A program made the translations under genes and the position numbers. A stretch of 64,000 nucleotides of DNA from Romboutsia sp. CE17 (lineage in GTDB: Bacteria; Bacillota; Clostridia; Peptostreptococcales; Peptostreptococcaceae), in the NCBI RefSeq assembly GCF_012317385.1, contig NZ_CP051144.1, positions 1,612,001-1,676,000 on the forward strand. Reading direction: 5' to 3'. Positions 7,557 to 17,558 of this stretch are shown piece by piece; position 1 is the first letter of the stretch; each line of letters begins with the position of its first letter. Below the pieces are notes generated by a model. The model did not search any database. It was given only the letters and a program-made list of their open reading frames with translations, and was not told the origin of the DNA.

Positions 7557-9704
7557 ATGAAAAATGTATTTAAAATCTTTAAAAAAGATTTGAAGGATAT
7601 TTTTACCAACTTTGCATTACTTACCATTATAATTGGTCTTGCAGTACTACCTTCACTATATGCTTGGTTTAATATAAAAGCATCTTGGGATCCATATGGT
7701 AATACAGCAAATATAAAAGTTGCTGTTGTAAATGAAGATAAAGGAGCCAAAATCTTTGATAAAGATATTAACGTTGGTGATAAATTAATTGAAAAACTAA
7801 AAGATAATTCTTCTTTAGGGTGGCAATTTGTAAATAAAAATACTGCCTCTAAAGGTGTAGAAAACGGTACATATTATGCATCTATTGAAATACCATCTGA
7901 TTTCTCTACTAATCTAACATCTTTAGTTAGTAGCGATGTAAAAAAAGGTGAAATTATATATACTGTCAATGAAAAAATAAATGCTATAGCACCAAAAATA
8001 ACGGATAAAGGAGCTTCTACTATACAATTAGAAATTAATCAAACAGTTGTTAAAACAGTTAGTGAGATAATGTTTGAAGCTCTTAATGAAATTGGTGTTA
8101 GTTTAGAAAATGAACTACCTAAATTAACTCAAGTTGAAAATTCTTTAAAAGAAGTTCAAAATAAATTTAAAGATATAGATAAAACTATAGATTTAGCAGA
8201 TGATGCTACTGTTCAGATAGCTGATATTGTAAAAAGTCTTCAAAATGATATGCCAGCAATAAAAACTACAATAGAAAATTCAATGGGGCTATCTGAAGAT
8301 GTAAAAACATTTTTATCTGATACAAAAACAAGCATAGAAAGTATTAGCCCTGTTATTAAAAGCGACTTGGAAATACTAAATAGTGTATCATCTTCCGCTT
8401 CAACTGCAGTATCAGATATAATAGATGCCATTAATAAAGGTTATGAAAATGCGCCAGAATTAATAGATAGTTTATCTAATAAATTATCCAGTTTAGCCTC
8501 TACATCAGATACTTTAACTAACTTTTTAATTAAATTAGATAAATTAACGCCTGGTAACTCCTTACAAGGTGTTATTGCTCAATTAGAAAGTATAAATGAT
8601 AAGTTAAACTCAGCTATTTCTGGATTAGACACTATAAAAAATCAAGTAGCTAATGGGCAAACACCTTCTCTATCTAACTTAAATGGTATACTAAAAGTAA
8701 CTCAAGATATCAACAGTATAACATCAAATATATTAAATAATTTTGATTCGAAAATAGTTAATCCTATAAACAATATATTTGATAAAGGATTTACAGTTGC
8801 TAATAATGTCCTAGATGTTTTAAATAGAGCTGAAGATAAACTTCCTAAAGTAGATGAAGCTCTTTCAACTGCCTTAGAATTCTCAGGTAGTGCAAATGAT
8901 ACTGTAAACTTTATAAAAGATAAAATGCCTATGGCTAAGAATATAGTAGATGAATTAGTAGATGCTATATCTAAAGTTAATAATAGCGATGATATGAAGG
9001 AACTAATTAACCTATTACAAAGTGACATAATAACTCGTTCTGATTTCTTAAAACAGCCTGTTGATGTCGTTACTAATAGCTTATATCCAGTTAAAAACTA
9101 TGGCTCTGCTATGACTCCATTTTATACTGTACTTTCGTTATGGGTAGGAGTACTATTACTTTGTTCTTTACTATCTACAGAAGTACATGGAGAATACAAA
9201 CCATATGAAGTATACTTTGGTAGAGGACTTACATTCCTTACTATTGCATTAATTCAGGCTCTAATAGTAAGTTTAGGTGATATATTCTTATTAAAGGTTA
9301 GTATGGTAAATCCATTATTATTTGTTTTACTTTCACTATTTACTGCTTTAGTATTCACATTTATAGTTTATTCTTTAGTATCTGTGTTTGGTAATGTCGG
9401 TAAAGCAATAGGTGTAGTATTATTGGTTATACAAGTTGCAGGTTCTGGAGGAACATTCCCTATACAAGTAACACCTAAGTTCTTCCAAATGGTAAATCCA
9501 TTATTACCATTTACTTATGCAATATCTGCTCAAAGAGAAGCAATTGCTGGTGTATATATGCCAAATTTAAACAAAGATATAATAGCTCTTTTAATATTCT
9601 TAGTAATATTTATTGTTCTTAATGTGATATTAAAAGGACCTATAAATAAAGTTATGTATAAATTTACGAAGAAACTAAGCGAAAGTAACTTGACAGAACA
9701 TTAG
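7557..9704 (+). CDS. YhgE/Pip domain membrane protein (ABC-2 permease-like)
   Basis: 715 residues. One N-terminal membrane segment (about 18-38, ending in the family mark LPSLYAWFNIKASWDPYG) is followed by an extracellular region of about 480 residues with long helical, coiled-coil-like stretches. Five or six C-terminal segments (about 530-700) contain the ABC-2-like FPIQVTPKFFQMVNPLLPFTY. Relatives include Lactococcus Pip, a phage receptor, and EsaA-like secretion components. No partner ATPase is adjacent. GGAGG precedes the ATG by 9 bases. Single-gene unit between its own promoter and terminator. Confidence 0.88.
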   Translation: MKNVFKIFKKDLKDIFTNFALLTIIIGLAVLPSLYAWFNIKASWDPYGNTANIKVAVVNEDKGAKIFDKDINVGDKLIEKLKDNSSLGWQFVNKNTASKGVENGTYYASIEIPSDFSTNLTSLVSSDVKKGEIIYTVNEKINAIAPKITDKGASTIQLEINQTVVKTVSEIMFEALNEIGVSLENELPKLTQVENSLKEVQNKFKDIDKTIDLADDATVQIADIVKSLQNDMPAIKTTIENSMGLSEDVKTFLSDTKTSIESISPVIKSDLEILNSVSSSASTAVSDIIDAINKGYENAPELIDSLSNKLSSLASTSDTLTNFLIKLDKLTPGNSLQGVIAQLESINDKLNSAISGLDTIKNQVANGQTPSLSNLNGILKVTQDINSITSNILNNFDSKIVNPINNIFDKGFTVANNVLDVLNRAEDKLPKVDEALSTALEFSGSANDTVNFIKDKMPMAKNIVDELVDAISKVNNSDDMKELINLLQSDIITRSDFLKQPVDVVTNSLYPVKNYGSAMTPFYTVLSLWVGVLLLCSLLSTEVHGEYKPYEVYFGRGLTFLTIALIQALIVSLGDIFLLKVSMVNPLLFVLLSLFTALVFTFIVYSLVSVFGNVGKAIGVVLLVIQVAGSGGTFPIQVTPKFFQMVNPLLPFTYAISAQREAIAGVYMPNLNKDIIALLIFLVIFIVLNVILKGPINKVMYKFTKKLSESNLTEH

Positions 9705-9745
9705 AATTTATATATATAATTACTAGTAAAATAACATTATTTATA

Positions 9746-9786
9746 AAAAAAGTACCCTATTCTTTATAGATTTAGGGTACTTTTTT
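9746..9786. terminator. Bidirectional terminator between YhgE and the FtsX permease genes
   Basis: A stem of about 14 bp (AAAAAGTACCCTA / TAGGGTACTTTTT) carries an A run on the left and a T run on the right. The minus-strand permease stop codon lies 2 bases beyond. Confidence 0.9.
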
Positions 9787-9788
9787 AT

Positions 9789-12425
9789 TTATATACTTTC
9801 TTGTCTTATATTATCTATTATATTTTCTTTATTTATTTTCTTCATAGGTATATAAGAAGCTATAAATGTTATAGCAAATATACCTACAAAACATATTGCA
9901 ACCGCTCCCCAAGGAAGTACCATACCAAGCTGTATAACATCTCCAAGAGTTTTATTCATAAGTATATCTATACTAATTCCGATTGGAACTCCATAAAGTA
10001 AGGCTAAAGCTCCATATAATAAACTTTCTAAATAGATCATCTTGTTAAATCCACTTTGTGTTACTCCAATTGATTTAATTATAGCAAGTTCTCTTTTTCT
10101 TAAATTTATATTTGTGCTTATTGTATTTACTATATTAGTTATACTTACTAAAGATATAACCGCAATAAATCCATATACAAATACTTTTATTGCTCTAGTT
10201 GATTCTTCCATTTCTTTAGCATATTCAATTTCATCATTAACTTTATATCCATATTTTGTTGCTAATTCTTTTACTGTATTCCTAGTATTTTCATCTTTAT
10301 CTGTTAAAATGTGTATTCTACTTTTATCTATATCAAAACCTAATTTTTTACCTACTTCATCATAAGTTATAAAATCAATTCCCATATAAGATGATGATGC
10401 ATTTCCTGGAAGTAAATCCTCTGTTGTAGCTAATACTTTTAGCTTTATATTCTTTCTTATTTCTTTATCATTTTTTTCATCATAACTTGTAACATAGGCA
10501 TCTATTGTATCCCCTACTTTATAATTAGTTAAAGATACATCTCCTTTTTTTCCTGGTTCTTCATAATAACTTTTATTTCTTAGTATTATCCCATTTTCTT
10601 CTATAGCAGTTTTTTTATTAAAACTTCCACTCTTAAGTTTTAATTTACTTATAGCTTCTTCTCCAGGAAGTTTAACCATATTATTCATAAAATCATATAC
10701 AATTTCATTATTTTTATTTTCTTTAGTGTAGTAGTTATCTATTAAGTCTTTATAGTCTTTATTTATATTACTTTCTTTAATATATGTCCCTATACCCCAT
10801 TCACTGTTAATACTAAAGTTATTTACTCCATCAATCTTACTTAATTCTTCTTCCATATTATTGTCTTCTACAAGTCCATTTTTCCATAAGTATAAGTCAT
10901 AATTCATTTGTCCAGCATAAACTTCATTAGACTTAACAAAAAGCTCCATAAATCCACTAAATGCAATAAATATTACTACACTTATTATTAATGAGAATAA
11001 TGTTATTCTAAACTTCTTCTTATTTCTTCTTAGATTTTTATAAGCAATAACACCTTCTGTTTTAAATAATGCTCTAACTATTTTTGAGTCTTTAACTTTT
11101 CCTAATTTTAAATTACTACTATTTTTTATAGCTTCAAGAGGAGAAGTTTTTGCTGCTGTTATTGCTGGTAATATTGCTGATATCCCTATTGTAAGTAATA
11201 CTATTACTATACTTCCTATAATTATATAATTATTATAAACTACTCTTAAATTCATTTCTGCAATAAAGGAGTTTCCAAAAAATTTCTGTATAAATTTAAA
11301 TACCAAATCTATTGCTATTGTTCCACAAGCTATTCCAATTGGTATTGCTATTATACTTACTATAAGTGCTTCTACAAATACTAATTTCATAACTTGAGAT
11401 TTTGTTGCACCTATAGAATTTAGTATTCCAAATTGCTTTTTTCGCTCACTTATTGATATGCTAAATGCATTATACACTGTAGCTATTGTACACACTACAA
11501 CTAAAACTGTAACTATTAATATTATCATATATATAGTGTCATTTATATGTGTATATGCACTTGCACCTTGAAGTCTTAATAAATGTTCATTAAATGATAA
11601 ATTTTCATAAAATATACCTTGTTCATTATTATAATATAGATTATCACCTTCATCTATATTACTTTCACTTACCATTTCTTTTACTTTTAATCCTAAATTT
11701 TTTGCTATTTTAGGAGCTATATCATAAATTTCAGCTGGCTTATTAGCACATATTGATACATTAACAGATTGATCTTCTTTTAATTTATTTACATCTAAAT
11801 ACGTTATGCCTGTAGTAACTTCACTACTACCTATTGCTTCAAATCCAGGTTTTTCAATAGTACCTACAATTTTTAATTCTTTTTGCTTAGTATCTACTAT
11901 TTTTTCTTCATCATCAGATAACCATAAACTACCTTCAATATTATTTCCATCTTTATCTATTCTTCTACCAACATTAAGTGTTATAGTGTCTCCTATTTTC
12001 TTGTTGACAATATTTAAAGCTTCTTCAGTGATTACTATCTCTTTATCATTAACTGGTAACTTACCATCTTTTAATTTAATTTGATATCCTTCAAAAGCAT
12101 TATTATCATATTCTTTTACTTGTATTACATTTTTCTTATCACTAGTTAGCTTGGCCGAACCTAAATTATTACTCAAAGCCGTTTTAGAAATGCCTGCACT
12201 TTTTGTTATTTTATCTAGGTTATCTTTTTTTATATCATAAAAAGTTGCGTGAAATTCACCATTTCCAGCTATGGTTTCTCTTATTTGATAATCCATAAAA
12301 CTTTCAAATATATTTCCAATCCCACAAATTAATGCTGTTGATAGTATTATTCCTATTATTGTTACTATAGTTCTTTTTTTATTTTCTTTTAAATATCTTA
12401 AAGTTAGAGATGTGTATAAATTCAT
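9789..12425 (-). CDS. ABC transporter permease with two FtsX-like domains
   Basis: 878 residues. The N-terminal membrane helix (about 18-38) is followed by an extracytoplasmic MacB-PCD-like domain. Next come three helices (about 297-430) in the first FtsX domain (AFSISISERKKQFGILNSIG), a helix at about 475, a second extracytoplasmic region, and a second FtsX domain with three helices (TNINLRKRELAIIKSIGVT, to the C-terminus). This ten-helix double layout is common in Firmicute permeases for lipids or antimicrobial peptides. It begins immediately after the ATPase stop codon, so the two form one transporter. Confidence 0.88.
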   Translation of the reverse strand: MNLYTSLTLRYLKENKKRTIVTIIGIILSTALICGIGNIFESFMDYQIRETIAGNGEFHATFYDIKKDNLDKITKSAGISKTALSNNLGSAKLTSDKKNVIQVKEYDNNAFEGYQIKLKDGKLPVNDKEIVITEEALNIVNKKIGDTITLNVGRRIDKDGNNIEGSLWLSDDEEKIVDTKQKELKIVGTIEKPGFEAIGSSEVTTGITYLDVNKLKEDQSVNVSICANKPAEIYDIAPKIAKNLGLKVKEMVSESNIDEGDNLYYNNEQGIFYENLSFNEHLLRLQGASAYTHINDTIYMIILIVTVLVVVCTIATVYNAFSISISERKKQFGILNSIGATKSQVMKLVFVEALIVSIIAIPIGIACGTIAIDLVFKFIQKFFGNSFIAEMNLRVVYNNYIIIGSIVIVLLTIGISAILPAITAAKTSPLEAIKNSSNLKLGKVKDSKIVRALFKTEGVIAYKNLRRNKKKFRITLFSLIISVVIFIAFSGFMELFVKSNEVYAGQMNYDLYLWKNGLVEDNNMEEELSKIDGVNNFSINSEWGIGTYIKESNINKDYKDLIDNYYTKENKNNEIVYDFMNNMVKLPGEEAISKLKLKSGSFNKKTAIEENGIILRNKSYYEEPGKKGDVSLTNYKVGDTIDAYVTSYDEKNDKEIRKNIKLKVLATTEDLLPGNASSSYMGIDFITYDEVGKKLGFDIDKSRIHILTDKDENTRNTVKELATKYGYKVNDEIEYAKEMEESTRAIKVFVYGFIAVISLVSITNIVNTISTNINLRKRELAIIKSIGVTQSGFNKMIYLESLLYGALALLYGVPIGISIDILMNKTLGDVIQLGMVLPWGAVAICFVGIFAITFIASYIPMKKINKENIIDNIRQESI

Positions 12426-13103
12426 TTATATCACCTCATCTTGCTTTATAATTCCATCTTCTATAGTTATTACTCTATCTGCTTGTAGTGCAATATTAGC
12501 ATCGTGTGTTATCATTATTAAAGTTTGATTGTACTTTTTAACGGATAATTTCAGTAATTCTAAAACCTCCTTAGAGTTTTTACTGTCTAAGTTTCCAGTA
12601 GGCTCATCAGCAAGAATTATTGCTGGTCTATTTATAAGTGCCCTACCTATAGAAGTTCTTTGTTGCTGTCCTCCACTTAGTTCGTTTGGAAGATGATTTT
12701 CTCTTCCATTTAACCCTAAAGTTTTTAGTAGATCTTCTAAATAATCTTTTTCTACTTTTCTATTATCTAATTCTGAAGGTAATAATATATTTTCTTTAGC
12801 ACTAAGTACAGGTATTAAGTTATAGAATTGATATATTAAACCTACATTTCTTCTTCTAAATATAGATAAATCTTTTTCTTTTAAAGAATATATGTCTACA
12901 TCATTAATGTACACTTTACCACTTGTAGGGCTATCTACACCTCCTAATAAATGTAGCAATGTACTTTTTCCACTTCCACTAGGTCCTACTATTGCAACAA
13001 ACTCACCTTTATGTATTGATAAATTTACGTTTTTTAAAGCATCTACTTTAGCTTCACCATTGCCATAACTTTTAGTTAGATTTTCTACTTTTACTATTTC
13101 CAT
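12426..13103 (-). CDS. ABC transporter ATPase (LolD/MacB/BceA type)
   Basis: 225 residues from the ATG 5 bases after GGAGG; four further codons upstream are open but lie across the ribosome site. Walker A GPSGSGKST, Q-loop region IYQFYNLIPVLSAKENI, signature LSGGQQQR, Walker B ILADEPTGNLDS and H-loop ITHD are intact. QFYNLIPVLSAKENI is typical of ATPases paired with FtsX permeases. Energises the permease encoded immediately downstream; controlled by the two-component pair upstream. Confidence 0.93.
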   Translation of the reverse strand: MEIVKVENLTKSYGNGEAKVDALKNVNLSIHKGEFVAIVGPSGSGKSTLLHLLGGVDSPTSGKVYINDVDIYSLKEKDLSIFRRRNVGLIYQFYNLIPVLSAKENILLPSELDNRKVEKDYLEDLLKTLGLNGRENHLPNELSGGQQQRTSIGRALINRPAIILADEPTGNLDSKNSKEVLELLKLSVKKYNQTLIMITHDANIALQADRVITIEDGIIKQDEVI

Positions 13104-13216
13104 ATTATCCTCCATAAACTTCTCATCTAAATTATCTTTTTGGTTATTAAACTCACATCTGTATTTTATAGTTTAAAGTTTAAGACTTACATTAAGGTGA
13201 ATTTTAATATGACATA

Positions 13217-14473
13217 TTAGTCACCGTAAGTTTTATGTAAGATTATATGAAACTCTGCACCCTTATTTTTTTCACTTTTCACATAGATATCACCATTTTG
13301 ACTTTCTATTATAGATTTAGCCATTGCTAGTCCTATTCCAACACTATCTTCTTTTGTACTACTTTTACCTTTATAAAATCTTTTAAATATATTTGGCAAG
13401 TCATTTTTATCAATACCTTCTCCACTATCTTTTATAACTATTTCTGAATATAAAGGATTTTGATCATAGTTAATTTGTAACTTTCCACCTTTTGGAGTAT
13501 GCTCTACACAATTTTTAATTACATTTACCAAGGCTTCTGTTGACCAATTTATATCTCCAATATAATAAATATTTTTATCTCCATTTATACTTAGATCTAT
13601 ATTTTTAAGTTCTATTGGGATTAAATTTGGTTGAAGAGACCTTTTTATCAATTCATTTATATTTACTTTTTCATTTTTAAAATCAATAACCTTTGCCTCC
13701 AATTTTGAAAGCTTTAACATGCTTTTTATTAACCATTCCATTCTTTTTAATTGTGATTTAATTTTGTCTAAAAACTCAATTTTAGTTTCTTTTGGAATAT
13801 CTTCATACATTAAATCATTAAGTATTATAAGAGAAGTCATAGGTGTTCTTAGCTGATGTGATATATCTGATATCGTATCATTTAAAAATATTTTTTCTTT
13901 ATTTAATAATTCTACTTTTTCCTTAAGGACAGTAGTCATTTTCAGTAACTCAGTCTTAAGTAGACCTATTTGACCTTCTTGATTTTTATTATTCATCTCA
14001 AAATTTCTACCTTCTGAGCTATTGTACACATAATCTGTCATATCTTTTATATCATTGTATATTTTTTTTAAATAATATATAACTAAAGCAAATATCATAA
14101 CAAAAATTACAAATATTAATAAAGCATTTAAGTTAAATAATGATTTAATACTGGATGTTATAATTGGTTCATTTCTTAGACTTATACGATTATCATAATT
14201 ATATTTTTCTAATATTTCTTTACCTAATTCTAAATTTTCTTTAGAGTTACCTTGAGTTATTATACTAACTATATTACTTTCCATATTAGGATTTTCAGAT
14301 ATTATATTTCCTATTAAAGCTTGATTATTCTCTACTACCTTATTTTTAATTATATTCACACTAAGAAAGCTAACACCTAGAGATAGCATTAATGAAACTA
14401 AAAATAATCCTATATATTTTATTATGAAACTTTTAACCTCTATATTAGATAGAAACATTACTTTCACATCCAT
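13217..14473 (-). CDS. Sensor histidine kinase of the ABC-linked two-component system
   Basis: 418 residues. Two membrane helices (about 14-36 and 111-133) flank a 75-residue extracytoplasmic sensor. They are followed by a HAMP-like linker, a phosphoacceptor box (SDISHQLRTPMTSL), an N box (NVIKNCVEHTPKGG), DSGEGI and GIGLAMAKSI. The start overlaps the response-regulator gene by 29 bases; a second ATG 15 bases later is equally possible. Its sensor is larger than that of classic BceS kinases, which barely leave the membrane, so it may sense its ligand directly. The gap of 113 bases to the ATPase gene holds no terminator. Confidence 0.9.
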   Translation of the reverse strand: MDVKVMFLSNIEVKSFIIKYIGLFLVSLMLSLGVSFLSVNIIKNKVVENNQALIGNIISENPNMESNIVSIITQGNSKENLELGKEILEKYNYDNRISLRNEPIITSSIKSLFNLNALLIFVIFVMIFALVIYYLKKIYNDIKDMTDYVYNSSEGRNFEMNNKNQEGQIGLLKTELLKMTTVLKEKVELLNKEKIFLNDTISDISHQLRTPMTSLIILNDLMYEDIPKETKIEFLDKIKSQLKRMEWLIKSMLKLSKLEAKVIDFKNEKVNINELIKRSLQPNLIPIELKNIDLSINGDKNIYYIGDINWSTEALVNVIKNCVEHTPKGGKLQINYDQNPLYSEIVIKDSGEGIDKNDLPNIFKRFYKGKSSTKEDSVGIGLAMAKSIIESQNGDIYVKSEKNKGAEFHIILHKTYGD

Positions 14474-15146
14474 TCCACTTATATCCTAACCCTCTAACTG
14501 TAAGTATATATTTTGGTTCACTTGAATCATCTTCTATCTTTTCTCTAAGTCGCTTTATATATACTGTAAGAGTATTATCATTAACAAAATCATATGTAAC
14601 ATCCCATAGTTTTTCCAGTATTTGAGCTCTACTTAATACTGTATTTTTATTTTTTATTAAGATTAATAATAATTTATATTCTACCGAAGTTAAGAAAATC
14701 TCTTCTCCATTTTTATATACTCTTGCTTCTAGAGTATGTATGCTTAAGCTACCAAACTTTAGTATTTTTTTACTTTCATTACTATTTACTCTTCTTCTAA
14801 GAACTGCATTTATTCTTGAAATAAGCTCTCTAACTCTAAATGGCTTAGTAATATAGTCATCTCCTCCTATATCTAAACCCATAACAACATTTACTTCTTC
14901 GTCACATGCAGTTAGAAAAATTATCGGTATATCTTTATTTTCTCTTATTTCTTCACATAACTTATACCCACTACCATCTGGAAGCATAACATCTAAAAGA
15001 ATAATATTATAATCATTTTCATTAATTATTTTTCTTGCACTTTCTAAATCTTTACATATATCTATATTAAACCCTTCTTGTTCTAGTGCATACTTCACAC
15101 CAAAAGCAATTGTGCTGTCATCTTCTACTAAAAGAACTCTTTTCAT
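14445..15146 (-). CDS. OmpR-family response regulator
   Basis: 233 residues starting at the ATG 5 bases after GGAGG (MKRVLLVEDD); the frame is open six codons further up, but there the ribosome site would be internal. The receiver domain has the acidic pair ED, the phosphorylation aspartate in ILLDVMLPDG, the threonine in FLTACD and the lysine in ITKPF. The winged-helix output domain fills residues 125-230 (TVYIKRLREKIEDDS, VRGLGYKW). It heads the regulator - kinase - ATPase - permease operon and most likely activates the transporter genes. Confidence 0.93.
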   Translation of the reverse strand: MKRVLLVEDDSTIAFGVKYALEQEGFNIDICKDLESARKIINENDYNIILLDVMLPDGSGYKLCEEIRENKDIPIIFLTACDEEVNVVMGLDIGGDDYITKPFRVRELISRINAVLRRRVNSNESKKILKFGSLSIHTLEARVYKNGEEIFLTSVEYKLLLILIKNKNTVLSRAQILEKLWDVTYDFVNDNTLTVYIKRLREKIEDDSSEPKYILTVRGLGYKWNGCESNVSI

Positions 15147-15252
15147 ATCTTCCTCCATATTCATTATTTACAAATTTCTTTTATAGTTATTATACAATAA
15201 CTAAATTAATATAATATTATAAATTACATAATAGTCACATTTATTACACGCA

Positions 15253-15312
15253 AAAAGAGATTTAAAGAAATGCCTTACTTTGATTAGTTTAACATTTCTT
15301 TAAATCTCTTTT
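15253..15312. terminator. Strong 20-bp hairpin terminator
   Basis: A perfect 20-bp stem (15253-15272 with 15293-15312) and a 20-base loop carry A-rich and T-rich flanks. It lies downstream of the minus-strand gene at 15461-15877 and upstream of the two-component operon. A second weak inverted repeat (TTGTTGTTGG / CCACAACAA, about 15338-15371) lies in the same gap. Confidence 0.8.
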
Positions 15313-15460
15313 ATTACAATTTTATTATTAAAAAGTTTTGTTGTTGGCTTATAATAGGATCACCACAACAAGCATGTTACTCATATTTAAATTAATTATA
15401 ATATAATTTTGTTGATACGGTCAACTCTTTTTTCATAACTCTGAATAAAAGTTACAATTT

Positions 15461-15877
15461 TTATTCATCATATTTGTCATACTCATCTTCTTCAAAGTCA
15501 CTTTTATCTAAATCAATATCATCCTTATTTACTTTAGTTTGATCTATATAGTGTCCCAATTCTTTTGGAGATACTATCTCATCATTTTCAAAGCTTAATC
15601 TTCTAGAATTAAATTCATCTACTTTTTCTTTTAATTCTTCATCTTCATTTTTATGCTTAGCATAATCTTCTTCTACATCTTCTTCAAAAGATTTTAAATA
15701 TCTTAAATCTTCTTCAATTGATTTATCATATATATAATTTTTTATAGCTTTATATGAAAAGTATACACCTACTCCTGCTAGTGCTACTACACCAGCGTAA
15801 ATTAGAGTATTTTTACTTTCTTCCATTTTTTTTTCAGCTTCTCTTTGTAGCGCTTTAGTTACCATACATTTTATCAT
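15461..15877 (-). CDS. Small single-pass membrane protein with acidic tail
   Basis: 138 residues. One membrane segment (about 24-41, TLIYAGVVALAGVGVYFSYK) is followed by a cytoplasmic, highly acidic, probably helical tail that ends in a run of Asp/Glu/Tyr. No family recognised. AGGAGAG lies 10 bases before the ATG. It follows the split sensor kinase gene on the same strand by about 80 bases and could have been co-transcribed with it before the insertion. Confidence 0.6.
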   Translation of the reverse strand: MIKCMVTKALQREAEKKMEESKNTLIYAGVVALAGVGVYFSYKAIKNYIYDKSIEEDLRYLKSFEEDVEEDYAKHKNEDEELKEKVDEFNSRRLSFENDEIVSPKELGHYIDQTKVNKDDIDLDKSDFEEDEYDKYDE

Positions 15878-15955
15878 AAAACTTCACTCTCCTAGTATTT
15901 TTATGCTAAATATAGTATCTGTATTATTTTAATAAAAATGCCTGGTAACTATAGT

Positions 15956-17458
15956 TTAAATATCTGATAGTTCAAGTCTTGTTTTTTCATCTAATTGATT
16001 TTTATCCAATAATTCAATATCATCTTCATATTCTTCTGTTTTTGCTTTATCATCTTTTTGAAAAATTAATTTCACCATAGTTCCCTTATTCTCTACACTA
16101 CTTATATCTATTGCTCCATTTAAAGCTTCCACCATTTGTTTTACTATACTAAGGCCAATTCCACTTCCTTCTTTTGTCTTAATAGTATTTCTCTCAGCTC
16201 TTTCAAACCTTTCAAATATAGTTTTCAATTGATGTTTTGGAATTCCCACACCAGTATCCTTTATAACAATTATAATAAGCTGCTTTGTTTCTTCTATTTT
16301 TACTTCTATACTTCCATTTTCTTTATTATATTTAATTGCATTTGAAAGTAAATTGAGCATTATTTTTTCCATAAACTCTACATCTGTTGAAGAATATATT
16401 TCTTCTTCTTCTGTATCAAAAATTAAATTTATATTTTTATCTTTTGCATAGTTTAAAACTGATGTAGTTATGTCCTCTACTAAACTTACTATATTTACAT
16501 ATTTTAGGTTTACATGAGGAATATCATTTTCTAACTTTATAGAATCAATAAAGTTATTAGTAAGTCTTATGAGCCTATTACAATTTTGTTTTATCATTCT
16601 ATTAAACTCAATTAGATTATCATAATTTTTATTTTTTATATTTAAATCTTGCACCTGAGCTGTAGAATAAATTACATTTATTGGAGTTTTAAAATCATGT
16701 GATATATTTGATAATACTTGATTTTTTATTTCCTCCATTGTTTTATTATATTCTAATTCTTCTTTTATCTTTGTAAACTTTATCTTATCTTCCATATTTT
16801 TAATAATTGATATACAAAGTATTTTATTTTTTTTCTTTTTAATTATTGTAGTTTGTTCTCCATAAAAATCTATACCATTAAATTTATACTTTAAATTAGA
16901 ATGAATTATAGGTTTTTCTGTGTTAAAAATATCTTTTATGATTTCTTTCTCTTTGATATCAACAATATCATCAAGAGTTTTACCTAATATATGGCTACTA
17001 TCATATAAATTGAAAAATTCATTAATTTTTTCATTTGCAAATACTATAATCCCATCCTCATATACAATAACCCCATCTGGAAGATGCATTAATACCTCTT
17101 CATATCGATTTTTATAGTCCTTTAACTCTTTACTGGCTTCTTCTAACTTTTCTTTTTCTCTTAATAAGTTCCTATAAAGCATTTGATTTGGTCGTCTAAT
17201 TATATCCATATAACATATTCTAGCCATACATATAGAATATATAATATTTATTCCTAATATTAGAATAGATAAATACATTTTAGGAAAATTAAAATATCTA
17301 ATAATAATGCTAAATATAAGGAGCATTATTAAATGTAATATTCTAGTAATACTGTATATAAGTAAATCTCTTAAAGTCCTTTTAGAAACTCTATTTGATA
17401 TATTGCTCAGATTTTTTATTATATATAACATACCTAATACATATACTATATATATTAA
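15956..17458 (-). pseudogene. 3' part of a membrane PAS sensor histidine kinase split by an insertion sequence
   Basis: The frame continues without a stop from the insertion point at 17,458 to 15,956. An internal ATG at 17,431 gives 491 residues but has no good ribosome site. It holds the last membrane helices (to about residue 75 from that ATG), a coiled linker, a PAS domain (PDGVIVYEDGIIVFANEKI), the H box SNISHDFKTPINVI, the N box NLLSNAIKYNKENG, DTGVGIPK and GSGIGLSIVK. The kinase core is intact. The remaining N-terminal membrane sensor lies at 19,338-19,829 on the far side of the element. No response regulator is adjacent, so the ancestor was an orphan kinase. Confidence 0.88.
17451..17458. 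repeat. Target-site duplication, left copy
   Basis: TATATTAA immediately before the left inverted end; the same eight bases follow the right end at 19339-19346. Eight bases is the usual duplication length for IS1595-family elements. Confidence 0.9.
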
Positions 17459-17486
17459 GGCTATGTTAGCTAACTTCGTGATTAAT
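17459..17486 (+). repeat. Left terminal inverted repeat of the insertion sequence
   Basis: It starts GGCTATGTTAGC and shares CTTCGTGAT further in with the right end; 24 of 28 bases match by hand alignment. A further near-copy, TAACATAGGC at 17492-17501, is inverted relative to the tip and could form a hairpin ahead of the transposase gene. Confidence 0.9.
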
Positions 17487-17558
17487 TATATATAACATAG
17501 GCTATAATATAGATATAAACTATATTTCAACTAATTTACAGGAAGGATACCTAATATT

